From: Hanstruepera ponticola
Lineage (GTDB): Bacteria > Bacteroidota > Bacteroidia > Flavobacteriales > Flavobacteriaceae
DNA: 64,000 bases
Assembly (NCBI RefSeq): GCF_012931685.1
Contig: NZ_JABANC010000005.1
Location: 62,001 to 126,000, forward strand
Reading direction: 5' to 3'
Numbering within the stretch: position 1 is the stretch's first letter; each line of letters starts with the position of its first letter. The notes beneath the pieces were generated by a model, which did no database searches, was not told the origin of the DNA, and was given only the letters and a program-made list of their open reading frames with translations. This document shows, piece by piece, positions 17,930 through 26,064 of the stretch. The position numbers and the translations under genes are program-made.

Positions 17930-18659
17930 ATATGGTTTAATTGGTAAAAACATTTCATATTCTTTTTCAAAACACTTTTTTGAAGAAAAATTCAATAACG
18001 AAGGTATTACTAATGCCAGTTATGAGAACTTTGATATTAATAACATTGAGAAATTTCCAGATATCATTAATAACAATTCAGAAATAAAAGGACTTAATGT
18101 AACCATTCCCTATAAAGAAAGCATTATTCCCTATTTAGATTCCTTAAGTAAAAATGCTAAAAAGATTGGCGCAGTTAACACTATAAAAATAAGTAAAAAA
18201 GGCAAACTAAAAGGCTATAATACAGACTGGTATGGCTTTAAAAAATCCATTTCAAAACATTTAAAACCCAAGCATAAACGTGCATTAATATTAGGGACTG
18301 GAGGTGCTAGTAAAGCTATTGCATTCACTTTAAAAAAACTGAATATAGATTATCAGTTTGTTTCAAGAAAACCTTCAAAAAGAGGTCAGTTAACCTATAA
18401 AGCATTAACCGAAAATATAATTAGTACTCACCAAATTATTATTAACTGTACTCCTCTAGGAACCTTTCCCGATGTTGAAGCCTATCCACCAATTCCATAT
18501 GCAGCACTCACTAAAGATCATATTCTATTTGATCTGATTTACAATCCAACACAAACCCGATTTTTAGAATTGGGAGTTACTCATAATGCCAAAACCCTTA
18601 ATGGTTCAAAAATGCTAAAGCATCAAGCTCTCAAAGCTTGGGATATTTGGAACAGGTAA
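17922..18659 (+). CDS. aroE: Shikimate dehydrogenase
   Basis: 245 residues from the ATG at 17922, which overlaps the end of the DUF368 gene; an in-frame ATG at 17889 would add 11 residues with no family support. The N-terminal substrate domain starts MHKYGLIGKNISYSFSKHFF and has GLNVTIPYKESI with the catalytic Lys near 60. The NADP domain has ALILGTGGASKAIAF near 122. The end has the LNGSKMLKHQALKAWDIW helix typical of AroE. It reduces 3-dehydroshikimate to shikimate in aromatic amino acid and menaquinone precursor synthesis. It is slightly shorter than the E. coli enzyme (272), as usual in Bacteroidota. Confidence 0.94.
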   Translation: MHKYGLIGKNISYSFSKHFFEEKFNNEGITNASYENFDINNIEKFPDIINNNSEIKGLNVTIPYKESIIPYLDSLSKNAKKIGAVNTIKISKKGKLKGYNTDWYGFKKSISKHLKPKHKRALILGTGGASKAIAFTLKKLNIDYQFVSRKPSKRGQLTYKALTENIISTHQIIINCTPLGTFPDVEAYPPIPYAALTKDHILFDLIYNPTQTRFLELGVTHNAKTLNGSKMLKHQALKAWDIWNR

Positions 18660-18755
18660 GCTTTATTATTAAATATCAATCAACCTTTTGTAAATATTGC
18701 AGTTGTTGTTATCTTTAACACTTTAGTATAGATAAGAACCATAACATTTAGTAAA

Positions 18756-20720
18756 ATGTCAGAGCACGATAACCTGCAAGATGCAGACGGAAAGAAAGCC
18801 ACAGAATCAACACCAGAAAAGGCAGAAAAAATAACTTTAGAAAATCAATCTGAAACCAATTCTAAAGAATCAATAGAAACCCCAGAAACAGCGGTAGAGC
18901 ATGATGCTGTAGATGAAAATGATGAGGAGAAGGTTTTAAATGAGATCGAGGAATCTAATGCTGAAGATGCCGAAGATGAAGGCAACAAAGACCGACACCG
19001 AATAGAGCATAAAGAATATGATAAAATGTCTCTTGAGGCATTGACAGAAGAGCTAGAAAAACTTGTGAAGAGTGAAAAGGTTCAAGCTATTAAATCGCAT
19101 GTTGAAAATATACGTTCTGAATTTAAGTCTAAATTTCATTCATTACTAGAAGAGAAAAAAGAAGAATTTTTGAATGATGGTGGTAATGAGATTGACTTCT
19201 ATTACTCCAGCCCTATCCAGAAACAATTTAAGGAGATTTACAAAGAATACCGTAGTAATCTCAATGCACACTATAAAAATATTGAGAGAAATCTTAAAGA
19301 CAATTTAGCCAATAGATTGGAAATAATTGAAGAGATTAAAGGGCTTTTCAATGTTGAAGAAAACATCAACACAACCTATAAACACTTTAAAGAGCTTCAA
19401 GACCGATGGAAAAATGCAGGTCCTATTCCAAGAGATAAGTACAACAATGCTTGGAATAGTTATCATCATCATGTTGAAATGTTCTATGATTTCTTGCATC
19501 TAAATAGAGATCTACGCGATTTAGATTTTAAGCATAATCTGGAACAAAAAGTTAAAATTATTGAGCGTGCCGAAGAATTAGCTGAAGATGATGACCACAA
19601 CAGAGCTTTCAGGGAACTTCAAGCATTGCACAAAATGTGGAAAGAAGAATTGGGACCCGTTGGAAAAGAACATCGTGAAGAAATTTGGGAACGTTTCAAG
19701 GCCGCTACCAAAAAGATAAATGATAAACGTCAAGCTTATTTTGCCGAATTGGATAAGGTTTATGAAAAAAACCTTGAAATCAAACATGAAATCATAGCAA
19801 AAATAGAAGCCATAGCTGATAAAGGTGCAAACTCCCACAATGCTTGGCAAAATAACATCAAAGAAGTTGAAACTTTAAGAAATGAATTTTTTGGAGCTGG
19901 CAAAGTTCCTATTAAGGTGAATGAAGCTACTTGGGCAAAGTTTAAAGATGCCGTAAGAACATTTAATAGAAACAAAAACGCCTTTTACAAAGATTTAAAA
20001 AAGTCGCAATACGAAAACCTTCAGAAGAAGCTAGACTTGATAAAAATTGCAGAAGACAACAAGGACAGTGATGATTTTGACACCACGACTCCCTTGATGA
20101 AGAAAATTCAAAGTGATTGGAAAAAGATTGGTCACGTTCCGCGAAAAAACAGTGATAAAATTTGGAAACAATTTAAAACAGCCTGTAATCACTATTTTGA
20201 TAAGTTACATGCCGCCAAAGATGCTGCTAATGCAGAAGGTAATGAGGCTTATGCTGAAAAAATAAAATTGTTGGATAAATTAAAAGGTTTATCATTATCT
20301 GGTGACAAAAAAACAGATTTAGAAGCCGTTAAAACTTTTATCTCTAAATGGAAAGAAGCAGGTAATGTACCACCACATAAACGTTATATTGAAGGTAAAC
20401 TCAATAAAGCACTAGATGCCACATTTAAAAAACTCAAATTGAATTCCAAAGAGGCTGAACTCATAAAATTTGATACTAAATTAGATGTGCTCAATAACGC
20501 AAGTGATTCAAGGCATTTAGATAATGAGCGATCATTTATACGTAAGAAAATAAAAGACGTAAAAGCTGAATTAAATCAGCTTGAAAATAATCTACAGTTT
20601 TTTAGTAATGTTAATGATGATAACCCACTTGTTCAAGATGTGCATAAAAATATTGAAAAACACAAACAAGACCTTGAACTCTGGAAAACTAAATTAGATA
20701 AGATTAAAGAGCTTTATTAA
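18756..20720 (+). CDS. DUF349 repeat protein with acidic N-terminus
   Basis: A 654-residue soluble protein. Residues 1-85 are highly acidic and low-complexity (runs such as ENDEEKVLNEIEESNAEDAEDEGNKD). The rest is a string of helical DUF349 units, each with an RWKNAGPIPRDK / MWKEELGPVGKE / EFFGAGKVPIKV / DWKKIGHVPRKN / KWKEAGNVPPHK core; at least five are visible. The C-terminus is a coiled coil (LNQLENNLQFFSNVND..). Function is not established. It is the last gene before a strong terminator at 20744-20784 and lies 96 bp after aroE, so it may have its own promoter. Confidence 0.85.
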   Translation: MSEHDNLQDADGKKATESTPEKAEKITLENQSETNSKESIETPETAVEHDAVDENDEEKVLNEIEESNAEDAEDEGNKDRHRIEHKEYDKMSLEALTEELEKLVKSEKVQAIKSHVENIRSEFKSKFHSLLEEKKEEFLNDGGNEIDFYYSSPIQKQFKEIYKEYRSNLNAHYKNIERNLKDNLANRLEIIEEIKGLFNVEENINTTYKHFKELQDRWKNAGPIPRDKYNNAWNSYHHHVEMFYDFLHLNRDLRDLDFKHNLEQKVKIIERAEELAEDDDHNRAFRELQALHKMWKEELGPVGKEHREEIWERFKAATKKINDKRQAYFAELDKVYEKNLEIKHEIIAKIEAIADKGANSHNAWQNNIKEVETLRNEFFGAGKVPIKVNEATWAKFKDAVRTFNRNKNAFYKDLKKSQYENLQKKLDLIKIAEDNKDSDDFDTTTPLMKKIQSDWKKIGHVPRKNSDKIWKQFKTACNHYFDKLHAAKDAANAEGNEAYAEKIKLLDKLKGLSLSGDKKTDLEAVKTFISKWKEAGNVPPHKRYIEGKLNKALDATFKKLKLNSKEAELIKFDTKLDVLNNASDSRHLDNERSFIRKKIKDVKAELNQLENNLQFFSNVNDDNPLVQDVHKNIEKHKQDLELWKTKLDKIKELY

Positions 20721-20743
20721 GCAACCATAATCAAACAAAAAAC

Positions 20744-20784
20744 GAAATCCCGCTTGATAGTTTTAACACTACAAGCGGGATTTC
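20744..20784 (+). terminator. Strong hairpin terminator after the DUF349 gene
   Basis: GAAATCCCGCTTG (20744-20756) and CAAGCGGGATTTC (20772-20784) form a perfect 13-bp stem with a 15-nt loop, 24 bp after the stop codon. Confidence 0.85.
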
Positions 20785-20965
20785 AGTTCTAACTAAACTA
20801 ACTAAATGGTTGCTTTCCCAACTATACGCAACCAACTTTACCAAAATGACACTTGAGAAGAATCTCTATGATTATGCTATTAATCTACTTATGAAACGTG
20901 TCATTTATCATATATACGAACAGAATTAATTTTTGGATGTTTTTAAGTAAAAATTATATTTTTTT
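20785..20965. other. AT-rich spacer without a recognised gene
   Basis: No credible frame. Apart from ATGACAC (about 20845) and GTGTCAT (about 20899) in inverted orientation, I see nothing functional between the terminator and the tandem repeat. Confidence 0.4.
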
Positions 20966-21177
20966 CGCTTCTTCCCTTTTGAAATATTTGAAAATCACAA
21001 GATTTTCTAATTACTTATTTCGGTAATCGCTTCGCTTCTTCCCCTTTGAAATATTTGAAAATCACAAGATTTTCTAATTACTTATTTTGGTAATCGCTTC
21101 GCTTCTTCCCTTTTGAAATATTTGAAAATCACAAGATTTTCTAATTACTTATTTCGGTAATCGCTTCGCTTCTTCCC
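20966..21177. repeat. 67-bp tandem repeat, 3 full copies plus 11 bp, overlapping the end of mazG
   Basis: CGCTTCTTCCC recurs at 20966, 21033, 21100 and 21167, giving an exact 67-bp period. Copies are nearly identical; copy 2 has cccctttg for cccttttg and attttgg for atttcgg. Each unit contains the hairpin GAAAATCacaaGATTTTC and an inverse copy of the last mazG codons including its stop. Confidence 0.9.
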
Positions 21178-21928
21178 AAAATATATCCATTTCAGATAGA
21201 GTCATATCTTTTAAATTTTTATTTAACTCTTTAGCTTTTGATTCTAAATATTGAAAGCGTTTTGAAAACTTTTTATTAGTACGCTCCAATGCATTTTCAG
21301 GATTAATATTTAAAAATCTAGCATAGTTCACCATTGAGAACATAACATCTCCAAACTCATTTTCAATATTATTTCTATGGCCTTTTTTAACTTCCTCCTG
21401 CAATTCATTCAATTCCTCCTCTACTTTTTCCCATACTTGATTGGGTTCTTCCCAATCAAAACCAACACCCGCAACTTTATCTTGTATCCTGTTTGCTTTA
21501 ACTAGAGCTGGTAAACTGTTTGGCACGCCTTCTAGCACACTTTTTTTGCCTTCTTTGAGTTTTAAATTCTCCCAGTTTCGTTTAACGTCTTCTTCGTTTT
21601 CAACTTTAACATCACCATAAATGTGTGGGTGCCTACTGACTAGTTTATCACAAATACTGTGGCACACATCAGCAATATCAAAATCATTAGTTTCACTACC
21701 AATTTTTGAATAAAAAACAATATGCAATAAGACGTCACCTAGCTCCTTTTTAACTTCTTGTAGATCATTATCTAAAATAGCATCTCCTAGCTCATAAGTC
21801 TCTTCAATAGTTAAATGCCTTAAGCTTTCCATGGTTTGCTTTTTATCCCAAGGGCATTGCTCCCTGAGTTCATCCATGATGGTTAATAATCTGTCAAAGG
21901 CTTTAAGCTGATTGGCTCTTGAATTCAT
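21149..21928 (-). CDS. mazG: Nucleoside triphosphate pyrophosphohydrolase MazG
   Basis: A 259-residue all-alpha NTP pyrophosphatase that hydrolyses (d)NTPs to NMP and pyrophosphate and limits aberrant nucleotides. Two MazG domains are visible. The first has CPWDKKQTMESLRHLTIEETYELGDAI (about 20-46) with the EExxE-type metal motif and KKELGDVLLHIVFY. The second has EKVEEELNELQEEVKK (about 168-183) and ENEFGDVMFSMVNYARF. The C-terminus is EEAKRLPK; its codons and stop lie at the edge of the 67-bp tandem repeat that continues downstream. A hairpin terminator separates it from the upstream DUF5606 gene. Confidence 0.95.
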   Translation of the reverse strand: MNSRANQLKAFDRLLTIMDELREQCPWDKKQTMESLRHLTIEETYELGDAILDNDLQEVKKELGDVLLHIVFYSKIGSETNDFDIADVCHSICDKLVSRHPHIYGDVKVENEEDVKRNWENLKLKEGKKSVLEGVPNSLPALVKANRIQDKVAGVGFDWEEPNQVWEKVEEELNELQEEVKKGHRNNIENEFGDVMFSMVNYARFLNINPENALERTNKKFSKRFQYLESKAKELNKNLKDMTLSEMDIFWEEAKRLPK

Positions 21929-21981
21929 GCTTTTAAATTTTTCTAAAATTACAATTAAAATAGTATTGCCAATTGATAATA

Positions 21982-22010
21982 AACAAAAAAATCCAGCTTA
22001 TGCTGGATTC
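21982..22010 (-). terminator. Terminator after the DUF5606 gene
   Basis: AATCCAGC (21990-21997), loop TTAT, GCTGGATT (22002-22009). On the minus strand the stem is followed by a run of T residues. It should separate transcription of DUF5606 from mazG. Confidence 0.75.
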
Positions 22011-22034
22011 TAATATTATCTATAATAAATGCTT

Positions 22035-22454
22035 TTACTCTTCTTCTTCTGAAGTAACAACCGCTTCTTCAAAATCTAGCATATCATTTTTTTGAAGTAA
22101 GTTATACCACTGTATTATTTTTTTAATATCACTGGCATAAACGCGATCTTCATCATAGTCAGGTAACACTTCGAAAAAGTACTCTTCCAATTTATCTTTA
22201 CTTTCTTTATGACTAACCGCAGTCTCACCACCATTTTCCTTTTCTTTTATAAGAGTAAAAACTTCACGCAACGGTTTTTCTTCAGTAAGCGTATAAATAG
22301 CTATTTCGCTCAAAATACTCACATTATGATGTATACCAACAGACATACGCTTTCTATCAATCATCGATTCTGCAATAAACCCACTACGTGTTTGGGCAAT
22401 CATCTTATACAATCCTGGTTTACCTGCTATTGACAATACTTTATCTAAACTCAT
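22035..22454 (-). CDS. DUF5606 family protein
   Basis: A 139-residue cytoplasmic protein. The N-terminal part MSLDKVLSIAGKPGLYKMIAQTRSGFIAESMIDRKR matches my memory of the DUF5606 family found in Bacteroidota next to def and mazG. The C-terminal part is acidic and helical (KLEEYFFEVLPDYDEDRVYASDIKKIIQWYNLL), ending in a Glu-rich tail. The opening beta segment resembles a small SH3-like or ligand-binding fold, but no role is known. It is 53 bp downstream of def on the same strand and ends in a terminator, so def and DUF5606 likely share a transcript. Confidence 0.7.
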   Translation of the reverse strand: MSLDKVLSIAGKPGLYKMIAQTRSGFIAESMIDRKRMSVGIHHNVSILSEIAIYTLTEEKPLREVFTLIKEKENGGETAVSHKESKDKLEEYFFEVLPDYDEDRVYASDIKKIIQWYNLLQKNDMLDFEEAVVTSEEEE

Positions 22455-22507
22455 ATTATTTTTTTAAAGAGGGCAAATATCTTTTGTTTGCAATTGTTAT
22501 ACAAATA

Positions 22508-23098
22508 TTATCGTTTCTTTTTTTGGTTTGGAAAACGCATTTTATAATCAACGCTTATTTTACCTTTTGAAATATTGGAAAGCTTTCCTTTTATTAAGCG
22601 TTTCTTCAAACTAGATAACTTATCAGTAAACAAAATACCTTCAATATGATCGTATTCATGTTGGATAACTCTTGCGACTAATCCTTCAAAGGTTTCTGTA
22701 TGTTTTTCAAAGTTTTCATCGTAATATTCAATAGTAATTTTAGGCTTTCTAAAAACATCTTCCCTAACGTCAGGTATACTTAAACACCCTTCATTGAAAG
22801 CCCACTCATCTCCAGTTTCTTCAATAATTTGAGCATTAATAAAGGTACGCTTGAAATCTTTCAAGTATGCTTGTTCTTGCTCATCTAAACCAGTATCTTC
22901 AGCAAAAGCTGATGTATCAACCAAAAACAAGCGAATATCTAATCCTATTTGTGGTGCAGCGAGTCCAACTCCATAAGCATTATACATAGTTTCATACATG
23001 TTATCCAAAAGCCCTTGAAGATTAGGGTAATCTTTTGTGATGTCTTTTCCTTTTTTCTTTAAAACAGGATCGCCATAGGCGACTATAGGTAATACCAT
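22508..23098 (-). CDS. def: Peptide deformylase
   Basis: 196 residues from the ATG at 23098; a TTG two codons upstream is also in frame. The enzyme removes the formyl group from nascent proteins using a metal bound by Cys and two His. All three motifs are intact: GVGLAAPQIG (43-52), EGCLSIP (103-109) and QHEYDH (146-151). A roughly 15-residue insertion around DTSAFAEDTGLDEQEQAY is as seen in other Bacteroidota deformylases. A TATTTTTG box on the minus strand lies 25 bp upstream, so it may have its own promoter between the small secreted gene and itself. Confidence 0.96.
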   Translation of the reverse strand: MVLPIVAYGDPVLKKKGKDITKDYPNLQGLLDNMYETMYNAYGVGLAAPQIGLDIRLFLVDTSAFAEDTGLDEQEQAYLKDFKRTFINAQIIEETGDEWAFNEGCLSIPDVREDVFRKPKITIEYYDENFEKHTETFEGLVARVIQHEYDHIEGILFTDKLSSLKKRLIKGKLSNISKGKISVDYKMRFPNQKKKR

Positions 23099-23123
23099 TC
23101 TCAAAAATTTCTTTTATTGGTCG

Positions 23124-23131
23124 CAAAAATA
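23124..23131 (-). promoter_or_regulatory. -7 promoter box for def
   Basis: CAAAAATA on the plus strand reads TATTTTTG on the minus strand, 25 nt upstream of the def ATG. Confidence 0.45.
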
Positions 23132-23153
23132 CAATACTTATAACGTAAATACA

Positions 23154-23184
23154 TAAAAAAACTCCTTTAAATAAAGGAGTTTCA
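23154..23184 (-). terminator. Terminator after the small secreted protein gene
   Basis: AAACTCCTTT (23159-23168), loop AAAT, AAAGGAGTTT (23173-23182). On the minus strand the hairpin is followed by T residues. It lies between the small secreted gene and def. Confidence 0.8.
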
Positions 23185-23215
23185 AAATATTATGGGTATG
23201 GTTATACTTGGTATA

Positions 23216-23455
23216 TTAACAAGCAATACGTTTTTCTTTAATTATAAACAGACCAGCTTCACCTTTAAGCTTAAGACTGATTTTAGTATTAAGTATATCT
23301 TTCTTTTTAGCAGCCACTTCTTTATAAGTTGAAGCTTTGTCAGTTTTAATAACTTCTACCTTCAATTCTGGCTTTTTAGTTTCAACATTTGATTGAGCTT
23401 GAACTCCAGAGAAACTTAAAGCGATGAATAAAAATATAAATAAAAACTGTTTCAT
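23216..23455 (-). CDS. Small secreted protein of unknown function
   Basis: 79 residues from the ATG at 23455 (MKQFLFIFLFIALSFSGVQAQ), a clear signal peptide. The longer frame starting at 23503 would put 16 residues before it and is unlikely. The mature part is about 58 residues, Lys-rich (KKPELKVEVIKTDK..KEVAAKKKD) with a C-terminal beta hairpin (KISLKLKGEAGLFIIKEKRIAC). I recognise no family. It is monocistronic by appearance, with its own terminator. The upstream region (23531-23622) carries three CATCGAT-type motifs that may control it. Confidence 0.6.
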   Translation of the reverse strand: MKQFLFIFLFIALSFSGVQAQSNVETKKPELKVEVIKTDKASTYKEVAAKKKDILNTKISLKLKGEAGLFIIKEKRIAC

Positions 23456-23530
23456 TGTCTTATTGTTTATTAATTGAGACATGACAAATATATATATCAA
23501 CAAAAGCTGAAACAGAAATTATTTGATGAA

Positions 23531-23622
23531 AACAGGCGAAAAATCGATGATAAGACAAAACCGTGCATTTCATCGATAAACGTACTGTTTTTAAACCTTT
23601 ACAGCGTGCATTTCATCGATAA
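23531..23622. promoter_or_regulatory. CATCGAT motif cluster between the small secreted gene and ruvX
   Basis: GTGCATTTCATCGATAA occurs at 23563-23579 and again at 23606-23622, 43 bp apart. A related inverted copy (aaaatcgatgataa) lies near 23540. Similar motifs occur upstream of the T9SS gene at 50395 and around 60190-60290. A regulator binding site is inferred, not shown. Confidence 0.5.
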
Positions 23623-23644
23623 TGCATTTTTTAGGAGTCAAAAC

Positions 23645-24055
23645 CTATTTAGAATACAGGTAATTTTGAAGTATGAGAGTAGCACTTATTTCATCAATCA
23701 AAGCCTTATTTTGACGTTTCTTTTTAGACAATCCACTATCTAACATAGTTTGAAATGCCATTTTTGACGTAAAACGCTCATCTACACGTTCTATAGGTAT
23801 GTCTGGTATAACATTTTGAAGTTTTTTTAGGAAAGGAATAATTAAGGCTTCGCTTTCTGATGCTTCATTGTTCATTTGTTTAGGCTCACCTACCAAGAAT
23901 AAATCTACCTGCTCCTTTTGAACATAATCTTTTAAGAAGTTTATTAAATCTTTGGTATCAACTGTCGTAAGACCAGAAGCTATTATTTGTAACTCATCGG
24001 TAATAGCGATACCTGTTCTCTTTTTCCCATAATCTATAGCTAGAAGTCTTCCCAT
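23645..24055 (-). CDS. ruvX: Holliday junction resolvase-like RuvX (YqgF)
   Basis: 136 residues from the ATG at 24055; an upstream TTG three codons earlier overlaps the promoter box. The RNase H-like fold begins MGRLLAIDYGKKRTGIAITD with catalytic Asp8. VDLFLVGEPKQMN and VDERFTSKMA follow, and the late Asp in LIDEISATLILQNYL is present. Members process nucleic acids, probably pre-16S rRNA 5' ends or recombination intermediates. It is the first gene of the minus-strand group ruvX, small secreted protein, def, DUF5606, mazG. Confidence 0.92.
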   Translation of the reverse strand: MGRLLAIDYGKKRTGIAITDELQIIASGLTTVDTKDLINFLKDYVQKEQVDLFLVGEPKQMNNEASESEALIIPFLKKLQNVIPDIPIERVDERFTSKMAFQTMLDSGLSKKKRQNKALIDEISATLILQNYLYSK

Positions 24056-24061
24056 ATTATG

Positions 24062-24069
24062 CAAAATTA
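24062..24069 (-). promoter_or_regulatory. -7 promoter box for ruvX
   Basis: CAAAATTA on the plus strand reads TAATTTTG, ending 6 nt before the ruvX ATG, so the leader would be almost absent. Confidence 0.45.
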
Positions 24070-24148
24070 CGATTTTAAACTAGCATAAAAAACTCCTGTT
24101 TCAAATACATTTTAGTTCATTCTTTTTATTAAAATCAAATACTAAAGG

Positions 24149-24156
24149 TATATTTG
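24149..24156 (+). promoter_or_regulatory. -7 promoter box for dapD
   Basis: TATATTTG fits the consensus, 29 nt before the dapD ATG. Confidence 0.5.
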
Positions 24157-24185
24157 TAATTCATTTCTAATTAGTTCTCGATTTC

Positions 24186-25001
24186 ATGAAACAACTTCAA
24201 CAGATTATAGAAAACGCTTGGGAAGATCGTTCCTTATTAAGCAATAGAGTTACCATTGATAGCATAAGAAGTGTTATTGATTTAATTGATGCTGGAACCT
24301 TAAGAGTAGCAGAACCTACCGAATCTGGATGGCAGGTGAATGAATGGGTGAAAAAGGCCGTTGTATTATATTTTCCTATACAAAAAATGGAAACCTTTGA
24401 AGTAGGCATTTTTGAATACCATGATAAAATACCTTTAAAAACCGGTTATCAAGAAAAAGGCATCAGAGTTGTTCCTCATGCCGTTGCGCGTCATGGTGCT
24501 TACATTTCAAAAGGGGTTATTATGATGCCAAGCTATGTGAATATTGGTGCATACGTTGATGAAGGCACTATGGTTGACACATGGGCAACTGTTGGCAGTT
24601 GTGCTCAAATTGGTAAAAATGTACATCTATCTGGTGGTGTTGGTATTGGAGGTGTTCTGGAGCCGTTGCAAGCAGCTCCTGTTATTATTGAAGATAATGC
24701 CTTTATTGGCTCAAGGTGTATTGTAGTTGAAGGTGTAAAAGTTGAGAAAGAAGCCGTTTTAGGTGCCAATGTAGTCCTTACGGCATCCACGAAAATAATT
24801 GACGTAACTGGTGATGAACCAATTGAAACCAAAGGTGTTGTACCAGCTAGGTCTGTGGTTATTCCTGGAAGCTATACCAAATCTTTTCCGGCAGGTGATT
24901 ATAATGTACCTTGTGCTTTAATCATTGGTAAGCGAAAGGAAAGTACCAATAAAAAAACATCCTTAAATGATGCGCTTCGGGAATATGATGTAGCTGTTTA
25001 A
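24186..25001 (+). CDS. dapD: 2,3,4,5-tetrahydropyridine-2,6-dicarboxylate N-succinyltransferase
   Basis: The 271-residue enzyme transfers succinyl from succinyl-CoA to tetrahydrodipicolinate in the succinylase branch of diaminopimelate/lysine synthesis. The N-terminal helical part is followed by a left-handed beta helix of hexapeptide repeats. Family segments are visible: VVPHAVARHGAYISKGVIMMPSYVNIGAYVDEGTMVDTWATVGSCAQIGKNVHLSGGVGIGGVLEP. The length is normal. The GT9 gene begins at the base after its stop codon, so dapD probably leads the GT9-GT2 transcript. lysA of the same pathway is at the far right of the window. Confidence 0.96.
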   Translation: MKQLQQIIENAWEDRSLLSNRVTIDSIRSVIDLIDAGTLRVAEPTESGWQVNEWVKKAVVLYFPIQKMETFEVGIFEYHDKIPLKTGYQEKGIRVVPHAVARHGAYISKGVIMMPSYVNIGAYVDEGTMVDTWATVGSCAQIGKNVHLSGGVGIGGVLEPLQAAPVIIEDNAFIGSRCIVVEGVKVEKEAVLGANVVLTASTKIIDVTGDEPIETKGVVPARSVVIPGSYTKSFPAGDYNVPCALIIGKRKESTNKKTSLNDALREYDVAV

Positions 25002-26060
25002 ATGAAAATTCTTGTTATACAACAAAAAATGATAGGTGATGTGCTTACAAGCAGCATTTTGTTTGAAGCCTTGCGTGAAAAGTATCCAAATGCTAAACTG
25101 GATTACTTAATAAACACACATACTTATCCCGTTGTAGAAAACAATCCTTTTGTTGATAATTTTGTGTTCTTAACAAGAACAGAAGAAAACAGCAAGATAG
25201 CACTTTATAAGTTTGCTAAACATATAAAAAATCTTAATTATGATGTGGTTATTGATGTTTATTCTAAAATATCAAGTAATCTTATAACCCATTTATCTGG
25301 AGCTAAAACAAAAATATCCTATCACAAATGGTATTCAGCATACATATATCACTTTAATATTAAACGGCTTACAACAACAAATTTAGATTGTGGATTAGCC
25401 ATAGTTAACCGTATGCAGCTTTTAGAGCCTTTAAAGATATCTTTTAAAGAGATTAAACCTAAAATATACCTGACTAACCACGAGCTTGAAAACAGTAAAT
25501 CATTTTTATTAAATAATGGTATTGACTTTAATAAGCCTTTGTTTATGATTAGTGTTTTAGGCAGTGGTCACAACAAAACATATCCATTTGATTATATGGC
25601 GCAGGTTATTGACCAAATAGCGGAAACAACAAACGGTCAAATTCTGTTCAATTATATCCCAAATCAAGAAACTGACGCCAAAGCCATTTATGAAAAATGT
25701 AAACTAACTACCCGAAAACTAATTTACTTTGATGTATTTGGTAAAAGCCTACGAGAGTTTCTAGCACTAACTGCCCATTGTGATGCCGTAATTGGTAATG
25801 AAGGTGGCGCCACAAACATGGCTAAGGCATTACAAGTTAAAACTTTTACTATTTTTTCACCTTGGATTGACAAAGACACTTGGAATTTATTTGAAGAAAA
25901 AGGCTTCCATGAGTCGGTTCATTTAAAAGATTTTGAACCGAAAACTTACATAAACAAATCTGAAAAAGCTCTGAAACCACAAGCAGAAAAGTTATATACG
26001 AAATTTAAACCCGCTTTTTTTAAAGAACAACTTAATGTGTTTTTAAAGCAAACTAATTAG
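25002..26060 (+). CDS. Glycosyltransferase family 9 (heptosyltransferase-like)
   Basis: 352 residues, cytoplasmic or peripheral membrane. The opening MKILVIQQKMIGDVLTSSILFEALREKYPNAKLDYL and the late AHCDAVIGNEGGATNMAKALQVKTFTIFSPW (about 262-292) are the nucleotide-sugar-binding features of GT9, the heptosyltransferase family of LPS core assembly. The Gly-rich second motif (GNEGG) replaces the more common GxDTGxxH, so a sugar other than heptose is possible. It abuts dapD without spacing and is 4 bp from the following GT2 gene, so all three form an operon. It probably acts on lipid A-Kdo core at the inner membrane. Confidence 0.88.
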   Translation: MKILVIQQKMIGDVLTSSILFEALREKYPNAKLDYLINTHTYPVVENNPFVDNFVFLTRTEENSKIALYKFAKHIKNLNYDVVIDVYSKISSNLITHLSGAKTKISYHKWYSAYIYHFNIKRLTTTNLDCGLAIVNRMQLLEPLKISFKEIKPKIYLTNHELENSKSFLLNNGIDFNKPLFMISVLGSGHNKTYPFDYMAQVIDQIAETTNGQILFNYIPNQETDAKAIYEKCKLTTRKLIYFDVFGKSLREFLALTAHCDAVIGNEGGATNMAKALQVKTFTIFSPWIDKDTWNLFEEKGFHESVHLKDFEPKTYINKSEKALKPQAEKLYTKFKPAFFKEQLNVFLKQTN

Positions 26061-26064
26061 TAAT

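Noticed and set aside
19578-19975. Antisense frames of 71-90 codons within the DUF349 gene
   Set aside because: Hydrophobic shadows of a Lys/Glu/Phe-rich coding strand; no start signals.
20966-21177. CRISPR-like array
   Set aside because: Units are contiguous 67-bp tandem copies without variable spacers and contain the mazG tail; no cas genes.
23474-23743. 89-codon plus-strand frame over the CATCGAT region and ruvX 3' end
   Set aside because: Half of it is antisense to ruvX and the rest covers intergenic motifs; no signal of a real protein.
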